Origin: Bacillus massilinigeriensis
GTDB lineage: Bacteria; Bacillota; Bacilli; Bacillales; Cytobacillaceae
Assembly: GCF_900117315.1 (NCBI RefSeq)
Contig: NZ_LT630337.1
Location: forward strand, 3,473,404-3,537,403
Direction: 5' to 3'
DNA length: 64,000 bases
Shown: in pieces, positions 17,816 through 26,628 of the stretch
How the letters are laid out: the number at the start of each line of letters is the position of its first letter
Numbering within the stretch: the first letter of the stretch is position 1
Position numbers and translations under genes: made by a program
Notes under the pieces: generated by a model
Databases searched by the model: none
Told to the model about the DNA's origin: nothing
Seen by the model: the letters and a program-made list of their open reading frames with translations, nothing else

Positions 17816-19720
17816 CTAGGATTTCTCTTTCAATAAAGCTTCTAACTCGTCTAAAGTTTCTTCAAAAACCTCTAGCGCTTGATCAATTGGCTTTGTAGTC
17901 GACATATCAATACCCGCTTCCTTTAAAAGGATTATTGGGGACTTGGATCCTCCTGCGCTTAATAGCTTTTCCTTAATAATTGATACTTTCTTTGAACCTT
18001 CTTTCCTAATTTGATCAGAAAGGGCAGCTGATGCAGCGAAGCTTGTCGCATATTGGTACACGTAAAAGCTATTATAGAAATGTGGGATACGAGCCCATTC
18101 CATCTCGATTTCTTTATCATTATGCATGGCAGTCCCATAATATTTTTTATTTAAGTCACCATATATTTTCTTTAATGCCTCTGCATTGAGAGACTCCCCT
18201 TTTTGCTCTAAATCATGGATCATCTTTTCGAATTCAGCAAACTGTGTTTGACGAAATAGGGTCGTCCGAAAATCCTCCAGCCGCTGATTTAACAAAACCA
18301 TTTTTTCTTTCTTCGTTTTTGCCTTTTGATATTCACTATTCCAAAGGAGGGCTTCATTAAGAGTTGAAGCAACCTCGGCGGTAAAGATGGTGTAACCAGA
18401 GGTAATATATGGTTGATGCTTATTTGAATATAAGGAATTCATCGCATGACCTAATTCATGGGCAAGGGTGTAAACATCATTTTTTGTTCCATGATAATTT
18501 AATAATATATACGGATGCCCATCATATGCACCCCACTGATATGCCCCACTTCTTTTATCCTCAGTTGCATAAACATCTACCCAACCTTCTGCAAATGCCC
18601 TTTTAATTTCATTAACATACTCTTCTCCCATAGGCTTCAAACCTTCTATGACCATTTTCTGGGCTTCTTCATATGGAATATAGCTGTCATTTTCTTCGGC
18701 AATTGGCACATGAATGTCATACATATGTAAATCATCTACCTGGAGCATCTTTCCCTTCAACTCAACATAACGATGCAATAGGGGCAACCCTTTATGAACG
18801 GATTGTATAAGTTTGTTATAAACCTCTACAGGAATGTGATTAGAATTTAATGACGCTTCAAGGGCAGAGGGATACTTTCTTATATTGGCATAAATATTAT
18901 CAGCTTTAACTTCTGCTCCTAATGTTTCTGCAAATGAATCCTGGTACTTAGCCAATGTTCGATAATAAGTATGAAAGGCTTGTTTTCGAATATCTCGGTT
19001 CTTGTTTCCCATAAACACAGGGTAATTGGACCGAGTTAATGGAATCAACTGATTTTTCTCATCCTTAATGGCCGGAAATTGGATATCCTTTTCGAGCATT
19101 TCATATACATTGGATCCGGTTGAACTAAGTGGTGATATTTTTGCCAAAAGTAACTCCATTTCCTTTGAAAGAGTATGAGGCTTGGAGTGAACAATATTGG
19201 ACAGCACCTTTTTATAATGTCTAAGTGAGGGATCCTTTAGATATTTTTTCATTTGCCTTTTAGGAATACTTACTACCTCAGGCCTGAACCAAGACGTATT
19301 TTCATACACCATTGTTGCCATATTCTCAGAACGGTCTGTCATGGTTTGCAACTTTGGGTTGGATTGATTGACGTCAAATGATAGCTGGGCATATACATAG
19401 GCCTTTTCCTCAATCCTTGACAGCTTGATATATTCCTCTATGGCATTTTTCATAATTGAGGGGGACTTTGAAAGTTTATTCTTATATTTCTTCTTGAAGT
19501 CTTCAGACAATTCTTCTGCCTCCCTCACATCCTCTTCCCACTCTTTTTTTGATGGATACATGGACTCAAGATTCCACTTGTATTGATGGGGAATATCTTG
19601 GCGTGTTTGAAAGGTCGGAACACGCTTACCCTCCTTGGCGAGAATAATGCCTGGATAAAGTTCAATAGTTAACAAAGTGATTGCCATACTCATGACGGCC
19701 CTTATCATTCTTTTTTTCAA
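17816..19720 (-). CDS. pepF: exported oligoendopeptidase F-like M3 metallopeptidase
   Basis: A 634-aa M3-family zinc peptidase. The catalytic HELGH is at residues 421-425 and a downstream Glu region (GYTIFTAEVASTLNEA) follows, as in PepF. Unlike the cytoplasmic family members it begins with a positively charged start and hydrophobic segment (MKKRMIRAVMSMAITLLTIELYPGIILA). This looks like a signal peptide or membrane anchor, so it probably acts outside the membrane. It would cut short peptides of roughly 7-17 residues. It is a single-gene unit with its own terminator. The exported form is the unusual point. Confidence 0.85.
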   Translation of the reverse strand: MKKRMIRAVMSMAITLLTIELYPGIILAKEGKRVPTFQTRQDIPHQYKWNLESMYPSKKEWEEDVREAEELSEDFKKKYKNKLSKSPSIMKNAIEEYIKLSRIEEKAYVYAQLSFDVNQSNPKLQTMTDRSENMATMVYENTSWFRPEVVSIPKRQMKKYLKDPSLRHYKKVLSNIVHSKPHTLSKEMELLLAKISPLSSTGSNVYEMLEKDIQFPAIKDEKNQLIPLTRSNYPVFMGNKNRDIRKQAFHTYYRTLAKYQDSFAETLGAEVKADNIYANIRKYPSALEASLNSNHIPVEVYNKLIQSVHKGLPLLHRYVELKGKMLQVDDLHMYDIHVPIAEENDSYIPYEEAQKMVIEGLKPMGEEYVNEIKRAFAEGWVDVYATEDKRSGAYQWGAYDGHPYILLNYHGTKNDVYTLAHELGHAMNSLYSNKHQPYITSGYTIFTAEVASTLNEALLWNSEYQKAKTKKEKMVLLNQRLEDFRTTLFRQTQFAEFEKMIHDLEQKGESLNAEALKKIYGDLNKKYYGTAMHNDKEIEMEWARIPHFYNSFYVYQYATSFAASAALSDQIRKEGSKKVSIIKEKLLSAGGSKSPIILLKEAGIDMSTTKPIDQALEVFEETLDELEALLKEKS

Positions 19721-19916
19721 TGCCCTATCCTCCTGTTTACGTATAATGCTTTAAATGGTCACCTGGAGAAATGCTTAACTCCATTTTTAGGATAATTGTA
19801 CGTGCTTTAATTGAATTATTAGTTTGGCATTTACCTGGTGAAATATGTAAAGGGAGGTTATTGACAAAAATTTGACATATTTTATAAAAAATAACTAATA
19901 TAATTTTCAGAATATA

Positions 19917-19945
19917 TTGACTTTTACAAAGAACTATTATACATT
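19917..19945 (+). promoter_or_regulatory. candidate promoter for the SDR gene
   Basis: TTGACT and TACATT are separated by 17 bp, about 45 bases ahead of the start codon. TTGACA repeats nearby make the exact choice uncertain. Confidence 0.4.
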
Positions 19946-19989
19946 ATTAATCACATATGAATTAGAGAATTAATAAGAGGGGGAATGAA

Positions 19990-20688
19990 ATGAATAGTTT
20001 ACATCAAAAAGTAGCGATCATTACAGGTGCAGGTAGTGGACTTGGAAAGGAGACAGCAATTGCGTTTGCAAGAGAGGGAGCAAATGTCGTCATCTGCGAC
20101 CGCAGTTATGAGATTCTTCAGCCTGTAGAGGCGCTAATCCATGAACAATTTGAAGTAGAAGTATTGTCAGTACAGGCAGACGTTTCAACAGAGTCTGATG
20201 TAAACAGGCTAATTCGTAAGGTAATAGCTAAATTTCAAAGAATTGATATTCTTATCAACAATGCGGCCATATTTCAACAATATCATGTCATTGATAGTCC
20301 ATTAGATTCTTGGGAATATCAAATCAACAATAATGCCACAAGTGTATTTTTAATGATGAGAGAAGCTTTACCATACATGAGAAGTGAAAAATCAGGGCAT
20401 ATCATTAATATTACATCTGGGATTGTAAAAGAAGGTGCTGCCGGATTTGGCGCTTATGCAGCCAGTAAGGCGGCGATTGAAGCGTTAACCTATTCCGTAC
20501 AGGATGAAGAGCATCGTAAGGGAATAAAAATCCATGTCTTTAATCCTGGAGTGATGAAAACTAATTTAGCACGTGTTGGTGAACATCCTGCAAATATTGC
20601 TCCGTATTTAGTTCATTTAGTACAGTCTTCTCCTCTTTGTGAAAGTAGAGTCATTACTCCCGAAGACTTCCAATTGTTAAGCAGCTGA
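19990..20688 (+). CDS. SDR-family oxidoreductase
   Basis: A 232-aa classical short-chain dehydrogenase. It has ITGAGSGLGKETAIAFAREGANVVICDR for nucleotide binding, INNAAIF, the catalytic serine in NITSGIVKEG and YAASK with the Tyr/Lys pair, then NPGVMKTNL. The acidic end of the second strand (CDR) hints at NAD rather than NADP use. AAGAGGGGG lies upstream of the ATG. The substrate is unknown. It is monocistronic, ending at a strong terminator shared with the convergent DinB gene. Confidence 0.8.
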   Translation: MNSLHQKVAIITGAGSGLGKETAIAFAREGANVVICDRSYEILQPVEALIHEQFEVEVLSVQADVSTESDVNRLIRKVIAKFQRIDILINNAAIFQQYHVIDSPLDSWEYQINNNATSVFLMMREALPYMRSEKSGHIINITSGIVKEGAAGFGAYAASKAAIEALTYSVQDEEHRKGIKIHVFNPGVMKTNLARVGEHPANIAPYLVHLVQSSPLCESRVITPEDFQLLSS

Positions 20689-20725
20689 AACATTTAAAGC
20701 AAACTCTTCCCTTTAAAAACTCCCA

Positions 20726-20776
20726 AAAAAATGTACCAAAGGCGACTGATAAAAGCCTCCTCTGGTACATTTTTAA
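20726..20776. terminator. bidirectional terminator
   Basis: AAAAATGTACCA pairs with TGGTACATTTTT, and a small inner GGC/GCC stem is present. A and T tracts flank both sides, between convergent genes. Confidence 0.85.
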
Positions 20777-20813
20777 TCCTAAATATTATTTAACAAAATT
20801 ACTTCATTTAATT

Positions 20814-21305
20814 TTATATTGCTGGTGGCTTCATTCCAATTTGACCCCATTCTTCTAGAGAAGGGCCATATATACCAGGAACCGGTAATCCAGCTTGTCT
20901 CATCAAAACTGTTAATTGTCCACGATGATGAATCGTATGCTTGATCAGTAGTGAGAATACGGCTGAATTGGTCATTTCCCTGCCGAAAAGGTTTTGTACT
21001 TGCTTTAATGAATCATCTTGAAGTTCTTGAATTTTATTAACTACATCAGCATTGATTGTTCGGAAGGTTTCGGCTATTTCCTGAGCAGATGTTGGCACAG
21101 TATCGTGACTTCCTGCCTGTGAAATTCCAAAAGCAGAAAGGAATTCAGGGATACTAGTCACAGTGTGCCATGCAAGTCTACCCAATGTACGACCATTTGG
21201 AAACACTTGTTGTTCTAATGAAGCATCAGTTAATGCGTCTAACACCTTTTGGGTCAATACTGCCTCTTGATTCCATTCCTCGATTATTTCTGCAATGGTT
21301 GTCAT
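20814..21305 (-). CDS. DinB-family protein
   Basis: A 163-aa four-helix protein of the DinB/YfiT-like group. The metal-binding pattern is visible: RLAWHTVTSIPEF (first His) and later LIKHTIHHRGQLTVLMRQAGLPVPGIYGPS, with the HxxHHRGQ signature. The C-terminal LPVPGIYGPS...EEWGQIGM is typical of Bacillus DinB proteins. Members are metal-dependent thiol-transferase-like enzymes or stress proteins, with most specific functions unknown. It is monocistronic. Confidence 0.85.
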   Translation of the reverse strand: MTTIAEIIEEWNQEAVLTQKVLDALTDASLEQQVFPNGRTLGRLAWHTVTSIPEFLSAFGISQAGSHDTVPTSAQEIAETFRTINADVVNKIQELQDDSLKQVQNLFGREMTNSAVFSLLIKHTIHHRGQLTVLMRQAGLPVPGIYGPSLEEWGQIGMKPPAI

Positions 21306-21394
21306 ATTGGAATACCTCCTAAGATTGGTTGTCTCACTTCATTATCATAACCCTTCCAATGGCTTTAATTCCATTAATATCAATGAGTTTATCC

Positions 21395-22159
21395 CTATAT
21401 ATTTTCATGCAAGAGTGACAATACATGTCGTAGTTCTTTTACCTCTAATTGACCTGGTGCAGAGGCCTTCTTAGCCGCGCCAAATGTTAAGGCAGAGCCA
21501 AATATTTCGCCGGATAGGCGACTGATAACACCTTTTCCAGCCATCGACATCGTAATAATAGGTCGGTTCGCATAATGTTCCTTCATTGTGAGGGTGGCAT
21601 CAAGTAGTGTCAGAACATCGGCTGCATCCTTTGGCATAACAGCAATTTTCGGTAAATCTCCACCAAATTCTTGAGCTTTTTGTAGTCTTTCAATGATCTC
21701 TTCCTTCGGAGGGGTACCATGAAAATCATGATTAGAAATAATAACGTACACTTGATGTTCATGCGCCACATCGACTAGACTCCTTAAAATCTCAGGATCA
21801 TTAAACAATTCCACATCAATGATATCTACAAGTCTTGATTCGGCCATAGTTTTGTTTAATTCCATATAATAAGCCTTACTTATTTCCTTTTCTCCACCCT
21901 CTTTTGCACTACGAAAGGTAAAGATAAGTGGTAGGTTCCCAAGCCTTTTTCTTATTTCAATAAGAGCCTCTTTCACCTTTTCAAGCTCTTCAACAAGCTC
22001 GAAAAAGTCCACTCTCCATTCCACTATATCAATATCCAGTCCTCGAAATTCTGTTGCTTCCTGTAATAGTTCGGTAAGTGTTCTCCCCACCAATGGGACA
22101 CAAATTTTTGGTATCCCTTCTCCTATCGTGACATTTTTAACTTTAATGATTTCCCCCAA
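21395..22159 (-). CDS. aroD: type I 3-dehydroquinate dehydratase
   Basis: A 254-aa protein with type I dehydroquinase motifs: DIVEWRVDFFE near residue 45, IFTFRSAKEGG, VIISNHDFHGTP with the catalytic His, and KIAVMPKDAADVLTLL with the Schiff-base lysine. It converts 3-dehydroquinate to 3-dehydroshikimate in the shikimate pathway, or in quinate use. The length is normal. It is not clustered with other aro genes here; the neighbouring yisL gene reads in the same direction but is separated by 94 bp. Confidence 0.9.
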   Translation of the reverse strand: MGEIIKVKNVTIGEGIPKICVPLVGRTLTELLQEATEFRGLDIDIVEWRVDFFELVEELEKVKEALIEIRKRLGNLPLIFTFRSAKEGGEKEISKAYYMELNKTMAESRLVDIIDVELFNDPEILRSLVDVAHEHQVYVIISNHDFHGTPPKEEIIERLQKAQEFGGDLPKIAVMPKDAADVLTLLDATLTMKEHYANRPIITMSMAGKGVISRLSGEIFGSALTFGAAKKASAPGQLEVKELRHVLSLLHENI

Positions 22160-22253
22160 TAAACTCAGCTCCCCTTTTGCTAGATTGAAAGCTCTAGCCC
22201 GTTAACAGAATCTTTATATGTAACTATAAAATTTAATTTGAAATGACTACCGT

Positions 22254-22592
22254 TTAGCCAATCACAAAATATCCATAATATAAAACCAATATAAAAGCTA
22301 ATCCGAAGAGTGTAAAGGGGCCCTTAATAGATTTGCCCTTTTTGGCGCGAACTAAAACAAGCTCCATTGCCATAATCACAATTAAACCAATGAATGACTT
22401 AATTATTACAATCCCAATAAATTGATATAAAACAAGCAAGCCTACCCCCGACCCTATGATTAATAAATAAAATAAGCGTAAGGTCATATGGGTGATTTTT
22501 TGTGCCTTATCGTTTCCTTTGCTAACCATTACAATGCTTGTAATAAATAAAACTATGGCAATAATCCAAGTGGCCACATGTGAAAAAATCAT
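22254..22592 (-). CDS. yisL: YisL-family membrane protein (UPF0344/DUF1516)
   Basis: A 112-aa protein with four hydrophobic segments filling almost the whole chain, starting MIFSHVATWIIAIVLF and including THMTLRLFYLLIIGSGVGLL. Both fit YisL of B. subtilis. Its function is unknown and it is an integral membrane protein. The 94-bp gap to aroD shows no clear terminator, so read-through into aroD is possible. Confidence 0.8.
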   Translation of the reverse strand: MIFSHVATWIIAIVLFITSIVMVSKGNDKAQKITHMTLRLFYLLIIGSGVGLLVLYQFIGIVIIKSFIGLIVIMAMELVLVRAKKGKSIKGPFTLFGLAFILVLYYGYFVIG

Positions 22593-22659
22593 TCTTTATT
22601 TTCTCCTAATCATCATTTATTTATAAGAGTATACAATTCGATTCTATTAAGATAAAAGT

Positions 22660-23349
22660 CTAAATTTTAAACCTATAGCCTGCTCCCCAGATGGTTTCAA
22701 TGTGTTGAGGATTGGATGAATCGCTTTCTATTTTTTCACGAAGCCTTCTTATATGAACAGTAACAGTTGATACGTCTCCAATCGCGTCGATCCCCCAGAT
22801 TCGTTCAAATAGTTCATCCTTACTAAAAACATGATTAGGATTTTGAACAAGAAACAGTAGCAAATCAAACTCCTTCGATGTTAAAGAGACCTCTTGTTGA
22901 TTGATATATACTTTGCGATCATCAATATCTATTTGAATATTTCCGATGATAAATTTGTTTTCCCTTTTAACATGTCTGCCAATCAATTGCTCATATCTTG
23001 CAAGATGCCCCTTTACTCTAGCTACAAGCTCGCTTGGGCTAAAAGGCTTGACTAAATAATCATCGGCACCAAGTCCAAATCCACGAATTTTATCGACATC
23101 CTCTTTTTTAGCTGATACAAAAATAATCGGAACATCCTGTTCTTTACGGATTTGTCTACAAATCTCAAAGCCATTCACAATCGGAAGCATCAGGTCTAAA
23201 ATAAAAAGATCATATCCCCCATTCAATGCCTGTTGAAGTCCATGTTCGCCATCTTCCTCCAAATGCACTTGGAAGCCTTCTGCTTCGAGATAATCCCTTT
23301 GCAGCTCAGCGATACTATGATCATCTTCAATGATTAATATCTTTTTCAT
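22660..23349 (-). CDS. OmpR/PhoB-type response regulator
   Basis: A 229-aa two-domain regulator. The receiver has DD at residues 8-9, the phosphoacceptor Asp in LFILDLMLP (about residue 52) and Lys in LVKPFSPSE. The C-terminal winged helix begins near residue 130 and ends with DVSTVTVHIRRLREKIESD...WGAGYRFKI. It works with the histidine kinase encoded 86 bp upstream. A hairpin lies in that gap. The target genes are unknown; the exported protein at the head of the cluster is a candidate signal or output protein. Confidence 0.9.
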   Translation of the reverse strand: MKKILIIEDDHSIAELQRDYLEAEGFQVHLEEDGEHGLQQALNGGYDLFILDLMLPIVNGFEICRQIRKEQDVPIIFVSAKKEDVDKIRGFGLGADDYLVKPFSPSELVARVKGHLARYEQLIGRHVKRENKFIIGNIQIDIDDRKVYINQQEVSLTSKEFDLLLFLVQNPNHVFSKDELFERIWGIDAIGDVSTVTVHIRRLREKIESDSSNPQHIETIWGAGYRFKI

Positions 23350-23397
23350 CCTTTACTCTCCCATATAGCGTGTCTTCTTATAACTAAAAAGTGGGAT

Positions 23398-23436
23398 AAA
23401 GCCTCTGTGCAGGAACAAAGACTTCACACGAGGCTT
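23398..23436 (-). terminator. hairpin between kinase and response regulator genes
   Basis: On the minus strand AAAGCCTC-GTG pairs with CAC-A-GAGGCTTT. A true U-tract is missing after the stem, so it may be a processing or attenuation hairpin rather than a full terminator. Confidence 0.45.
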
Positions 23437-24893
23437 TATTTATCCATATTATGGATTACTTTCTTTAAGGTAAAATGAATTTCCGTTCCGCAATTTTCCT
23501 CCGAATGAACCCATATTTGTCCTCCATGCCCTTCAATAATCTGCTTAGCAATAGCTAATCCAAGTCCACTCCCGCCTGTTTCACTATTTCTTGATTGATC
23601 CGCTCGATAAAATTGTTCAAACACAAATGGAAGGGAGGCTTCTGGTATTCCTGGGCCATTATCTTCAATAACCACTTCGACCCATTCACTGCTATTTGTC
23701 ATTGTCAGAGTAACAATCCCATCAGGTTTATTCATGTACTTCATGCTATTTAAAATAATATTTGTAAAGACACGCATGAGTTTTTCACGATCTGCTAACA
23801 CAAGGACCGGTTCTTCATATACATTCGAAAACTCAAGCTTTATCCCTTTCTCCTTATGAACGAAGGATAGTTCATCAACGCATTCCTTTATATAATCAAC
23901 AATATCGGTTTCGACAAATTGAAAGGGAATTCTTTTTAAGTCCAGCTTCGAAAACAGAAACAGCTCGTCAATCATCCCATCCATATCATTCGCCTTCTTG
24001 TAGATTGTGTTCATATATTGATTTACCTTGTCTGGGGTATTAGCGATTCCATCCTGAATTCCTTCAACATACCCTTTAATAGCCGTAATTGGAGTTTTCA
24101 GGTCGTGAGAAATATTGGATAAAAGGAGCTTACGATTCTCTTCATATTTAACTTGTAAATCAATAGACTTTTTCAATTGCCCTCTCATGTCCTCGAAGGA
24201 TGAAATCAGTTCTCCAATTTCATCCTTCCGATCCGTTTGAATATGAAACTCCAAATCACCTTGTTTAATCTTTTTGGTTGCATCCTTCAAGGTCATTATT
24301 GGATTAATAATATTTTTAGAGATTAAGTATGAGATAGCCCCATTAGTGATAACGAGTATGAGCAGCAAGGCTGCAAATAACCATGGATGGTAATTTACCA
24401 TGAATTGCTCCATTTTGCTTGTCTCTTTCACAAGAAAGATACTACCCTGTTTATGATCCGGAAAATAAAAATCATATTGTTCATATTTATATGCCTGATC
24501 ATCGATTGTAATGGAATCGTGGGCATACTTCTTAAACTCCCCAAATGACGCTAAATAGTCATCTATTGGGAGATTGACAAGTTTAGCAGATTGATAGATG
24601 ACATCATCATCCACTCGAACCATTAAATAAGAATTTAATTTCTTTAACTCCCTGTCTATGTCTTCAAGATACGTGAAATTAACTAGATTCTCTGGTTGAG
24701 AAGTCGTCATTAATTTTACCTTTGAAAACAGCTTGTGCTCCATTGCCACTTGTTCCTCATACTGCTTAGTATTTATCATATTGTCATTACCGACAAAGGA
24801 AAAAAATAATAAAAGCATAGCTAATGTGAATAATAAACAAGGGATGAGGATAATCGCGATATTTGAAAGTACGATTTTTTTCCGGATGGACAT
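23436..24893 (-). CDS. HAMP-domain sensor histidine kinase
   Basis: A 485-aa kinase. It has two membrane helices (about residues 9-32 and 172-193) with an extracellular domain of about 140 residues between them. A HAMP linker follows, then the phosphoacceptor region SNISHDLKTPITAIKGYVEG. The ATPase domain carries the N box FTNIILNSMKYMN, G1 VVIEDNGPGIPE and G2 GSGLGLAIAKQIIEGHGG. It pairs with the OmpR-type regulator downstream and lies 19 bp after the exported-protein gene. The sensed signal is unknown. Confidence 0.9.
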   Translation of the reverse strand: MSIRKKIVLSNIAIILIPCLLFTLAMLLLFFSFVGNDNMINTKQYEEQVAMEHKLFSKVKLMTTSQPENLVNFTYLEDIDRELKKLNSYLMVRVDDDVIYQSAKLVNLPIDDYLASFGEFKKYAHDSITIDDQAYKYEQYDFYFPDHKQGSIFLVKETSKMEQFMVNYHPWLFAALLLILVITNGAISYLISKNIINPIMTLKDATKKIKQGDLEFHIQTDRKDEIGELISSFEDMRGQLKKSIDLQVKYEENRKLLLSNISHDLKTPITAIKGYVEGIQDGIANTPDKVNQYMNTIYKKANDMDGMIDELFLFSKLDLKRIPFQFVETDIVDYIKECVDELSFVHKEKGIKLEFSNVYEEPVLVLADREKLMRVFTNIILNSMKYMNKPDGIVTLTMTNSSEWVEVVIEDNGPGIPEASLPFVFEQFYRADQSRNSETGGSGLGLAIAKQIIEGHGGQIWVHSEENCGTEIHFTLKKVIHNMDK

Positions 24894-24912
24894 GTAATTC
24901 CCTACCTATTTC

Positions 24913-25821
24913 TTAAAAATGATGGACTTCCTTATATTTTGAGGAATCCAGCATTTCTATTTTGTTGTCATCAAGTTCAACTGAGTCCAGATTAGTAGAA
25001 TTAATTTTGCTATTTTCAATGGTTAAATAAAGTTCTAACTTGTGACTCTTGCCATTTTTGTCTTTTCCTGAAATCACTATATACATCCTTTGATTTTCGA
25101 TGATATTGTCACTTGTTAATTGGGCATTTGTCTTTACCTTTTCAATTTGAATATCACTTACAAGAGCTGGAATATCCGCGGTTAGGTCTTGAGTTAGAAA
25201 AGGATATTCTGCCGTTTTCATTGTAACATTTTCATGTATTCCTGTACTCTTTTTCACCATATATTGCCCGATTTCACGGAATACGACAGGAATATCACCA
25301 TTTGTCATATTGACTGATATTTCCTTTTTCCCTCCAGCTAGTTTGGAGACTTTAAATTCATCATGGACCTGAACGGTTAATGTATCGAAGACATGCCCCA
25401 TGATTTTCATTAATTCCGGATTATGATGGGCTTTGAACTTCTCCTGTTTCTCCTCTTGGGACTCATTATCTTTTAATAAATAGTAAGAGTCTTGGTTTAT
25501 ATTTTTAACTAGAATACCTTTATCCTGATAGGCCATCTCAAATGATTCTTTTACTCCATTCATATCAACTTCCACTTTGCTTTGCATCTTTTCTTGCTGT
25601 AAATTGTACTTCGTATCCATTTGAACTTCATTCAAAACCATACCATTATCTATGACCTTTGCCTCAACACTCATATTTGTACTTTTGATTGTATGTGTTT
25701 TGATTGCCGCATCCTTGTAAAGATGATAACCATCGTTATTAGCATAAATCGTTATCGAAGCACCTCCTATTAGAACGGCGCTTAATACGGTTGCGATAAT
25801 GACCTTCTTTTTCATATCCAT
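24913..25821 (-). CDS. exported or membrane-anchored protein of a two-component cluster
   Basis: The 302-aa protein starts with a short charged segment and a hydrophobic helix (MDMKKKVIIATVLSAVLIGGASITIYA), so it is exported or N-terminally anchored. The rest is hydrophilic and beta-rich, with YKDAAIKTHTIKSTNMSVEAKV and IENSKINSTNLDSVELDD. I do not recognise the family; it broadly resembles DUF-type Bacillus proteins with lipoprotein-carrier-like folds. It is followed after 19 bp by the histidine kinase, so an accessory sensing role is inferred. A second ATG six bases in is equally possible as the start. Confidence 0.65.
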   Translation of the reverse strand: MDMKKKVIIATVLSAVLIGGASITIYANNDGYHLYKDAAIKTHTIKSTNMSVEAKVIDNGMVLNEVQMDTKYNLQQEKMQSKVEVDMNGVKESFEMAYQDKGILVKNINQDSYYLLKDNESQEEKQEKFKAHHNPELMKIMGHVFDTLTVQVHDEFKVSKLAGGKKEISVNMTNGDIPVVFREIGQYMVKKSTGIHENVTMKTAEYPFLTQDLTADIPALVSDIQIEKVKTNAQLTSDNIIENQRMYIVISGKDKNGKSHKLELYLTIENSKINSTNLDSVELDDNKIEMLDSSKYKEVHHF

Positions 25822-25941
25822 TCAACCTTTCTATTATTTATTTACACCCGTAGAATACCGATTACTTATAAAGGATTTCTAAACGAATTCTTAAATAATT
25901 ATTAAATTTAATCGAGGGAATTCAATTAATCACAGCCATAC

Positions 25942-25970
25942 AAAAAGAGCTAGCAGTTTTGCCAGCCCTT
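25942..25970 (-). terminator. intrinsic terminator of comA
   Basis: On the minus strand AGGGCTGGC pairs with GCTAGCTCT (two G-U pairs) across AAAACT, followed by TTTTG, two bases after the comA stop. Confidence 0.8.
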
Positions 25971-25971
25971 A

Positions 25972-26628
25972 TTAGACCATTTGTCTTGATAATAATCCAA
26001 ACTCTCTTGCCTTCATTAAAGCCTCTGTTCTTGAGCTTACCCCAAGCTTAGAAAATATCTTTGTTAAATTATATTCGATGGTTCGTTGGCTCATAGAAAG
26101 GTTAATAGCAATAGCCTTATTTGTTAGGCCTTTTGCAATTCCATCTAATATTTGCTGTTCTTTACTAGATAAAGTGATATCACCCAGATTTTGAATCCCT
26201 TCATTTGTTGAAGGACCTGTTTCTACCCTTCTTAATTGCTTTAATAGCTGAAGAGGAACAACCGCTTCATCTCTTAATGCGCAGCGAATAGCTGTGATTA
26301 GCTGCTCCCTTGTTGCCGTCTTACTAATAAATCCTGCGATTCCTGCATCAATCAATAGATTATAGTGGGTAATGATATCAAATCCGGTGTATATGAGAAT
26401 GGTGGCGTCAGCATCGTGTTGCAGGATTAATTTGGTTAATCCAAGTCCATTCAGCTTTGGCATATATAAATCAATTAAATACACTTGATATTTTTGTTTA
26501 TTAATCGTTTGTATTACTTCTTCGGAATTGGTAATAACATCCGCCTTCATATCCCTTTCCTGTTCAATGATGGCCCTTGTACCTTCTCCAACTGCAGGAT
26601 GATCATCGACAATCAATACATTAATCAT
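25972..26628 (-). CDS. comA: ComA response regulator (NarL/LuxR type)
   Basis: A 218-aa regulator. The receiver begins MINVLIVDDHPAVGEGT, and the phosphoacceptor is in QVYLIDLYMPK (about residue 54). The C-terminal LuxR helix-turn-helix is LSSKEQQILDGIAKGLTNKAIAINLSMSQRTIEYNLTKIFSKLGVSSRTEAL. Sequence and position directly after comP identify it as ComA, the competence and quorum response regulator. Its start overlaps the comP stop by 4 bp. It is expected to bind TTGCGG-N4-CCGCAA sites; a close match lies upstream of comQ at 30204-30219. Confidence 0.9.
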   Translation of the reverse strand: MINVLIVDDHPAVGEGTRAIIEQERDMKADVITNSEEVIQTINKQKYQVYLIDLYMPKLNGLGLTKLILQHDADATILIYTGFDIITHYNLLIDAGIAGFISKTATREQLITAIRCALRDEAVVPLQLLKQLRRVETGPSTNEGIQNLGDITLSSKEQQILDGIAKGLTNKAIAINLSMSQRTIEYNLTKIFSKLGVSSRTEALMKAREFGLLSRQMV

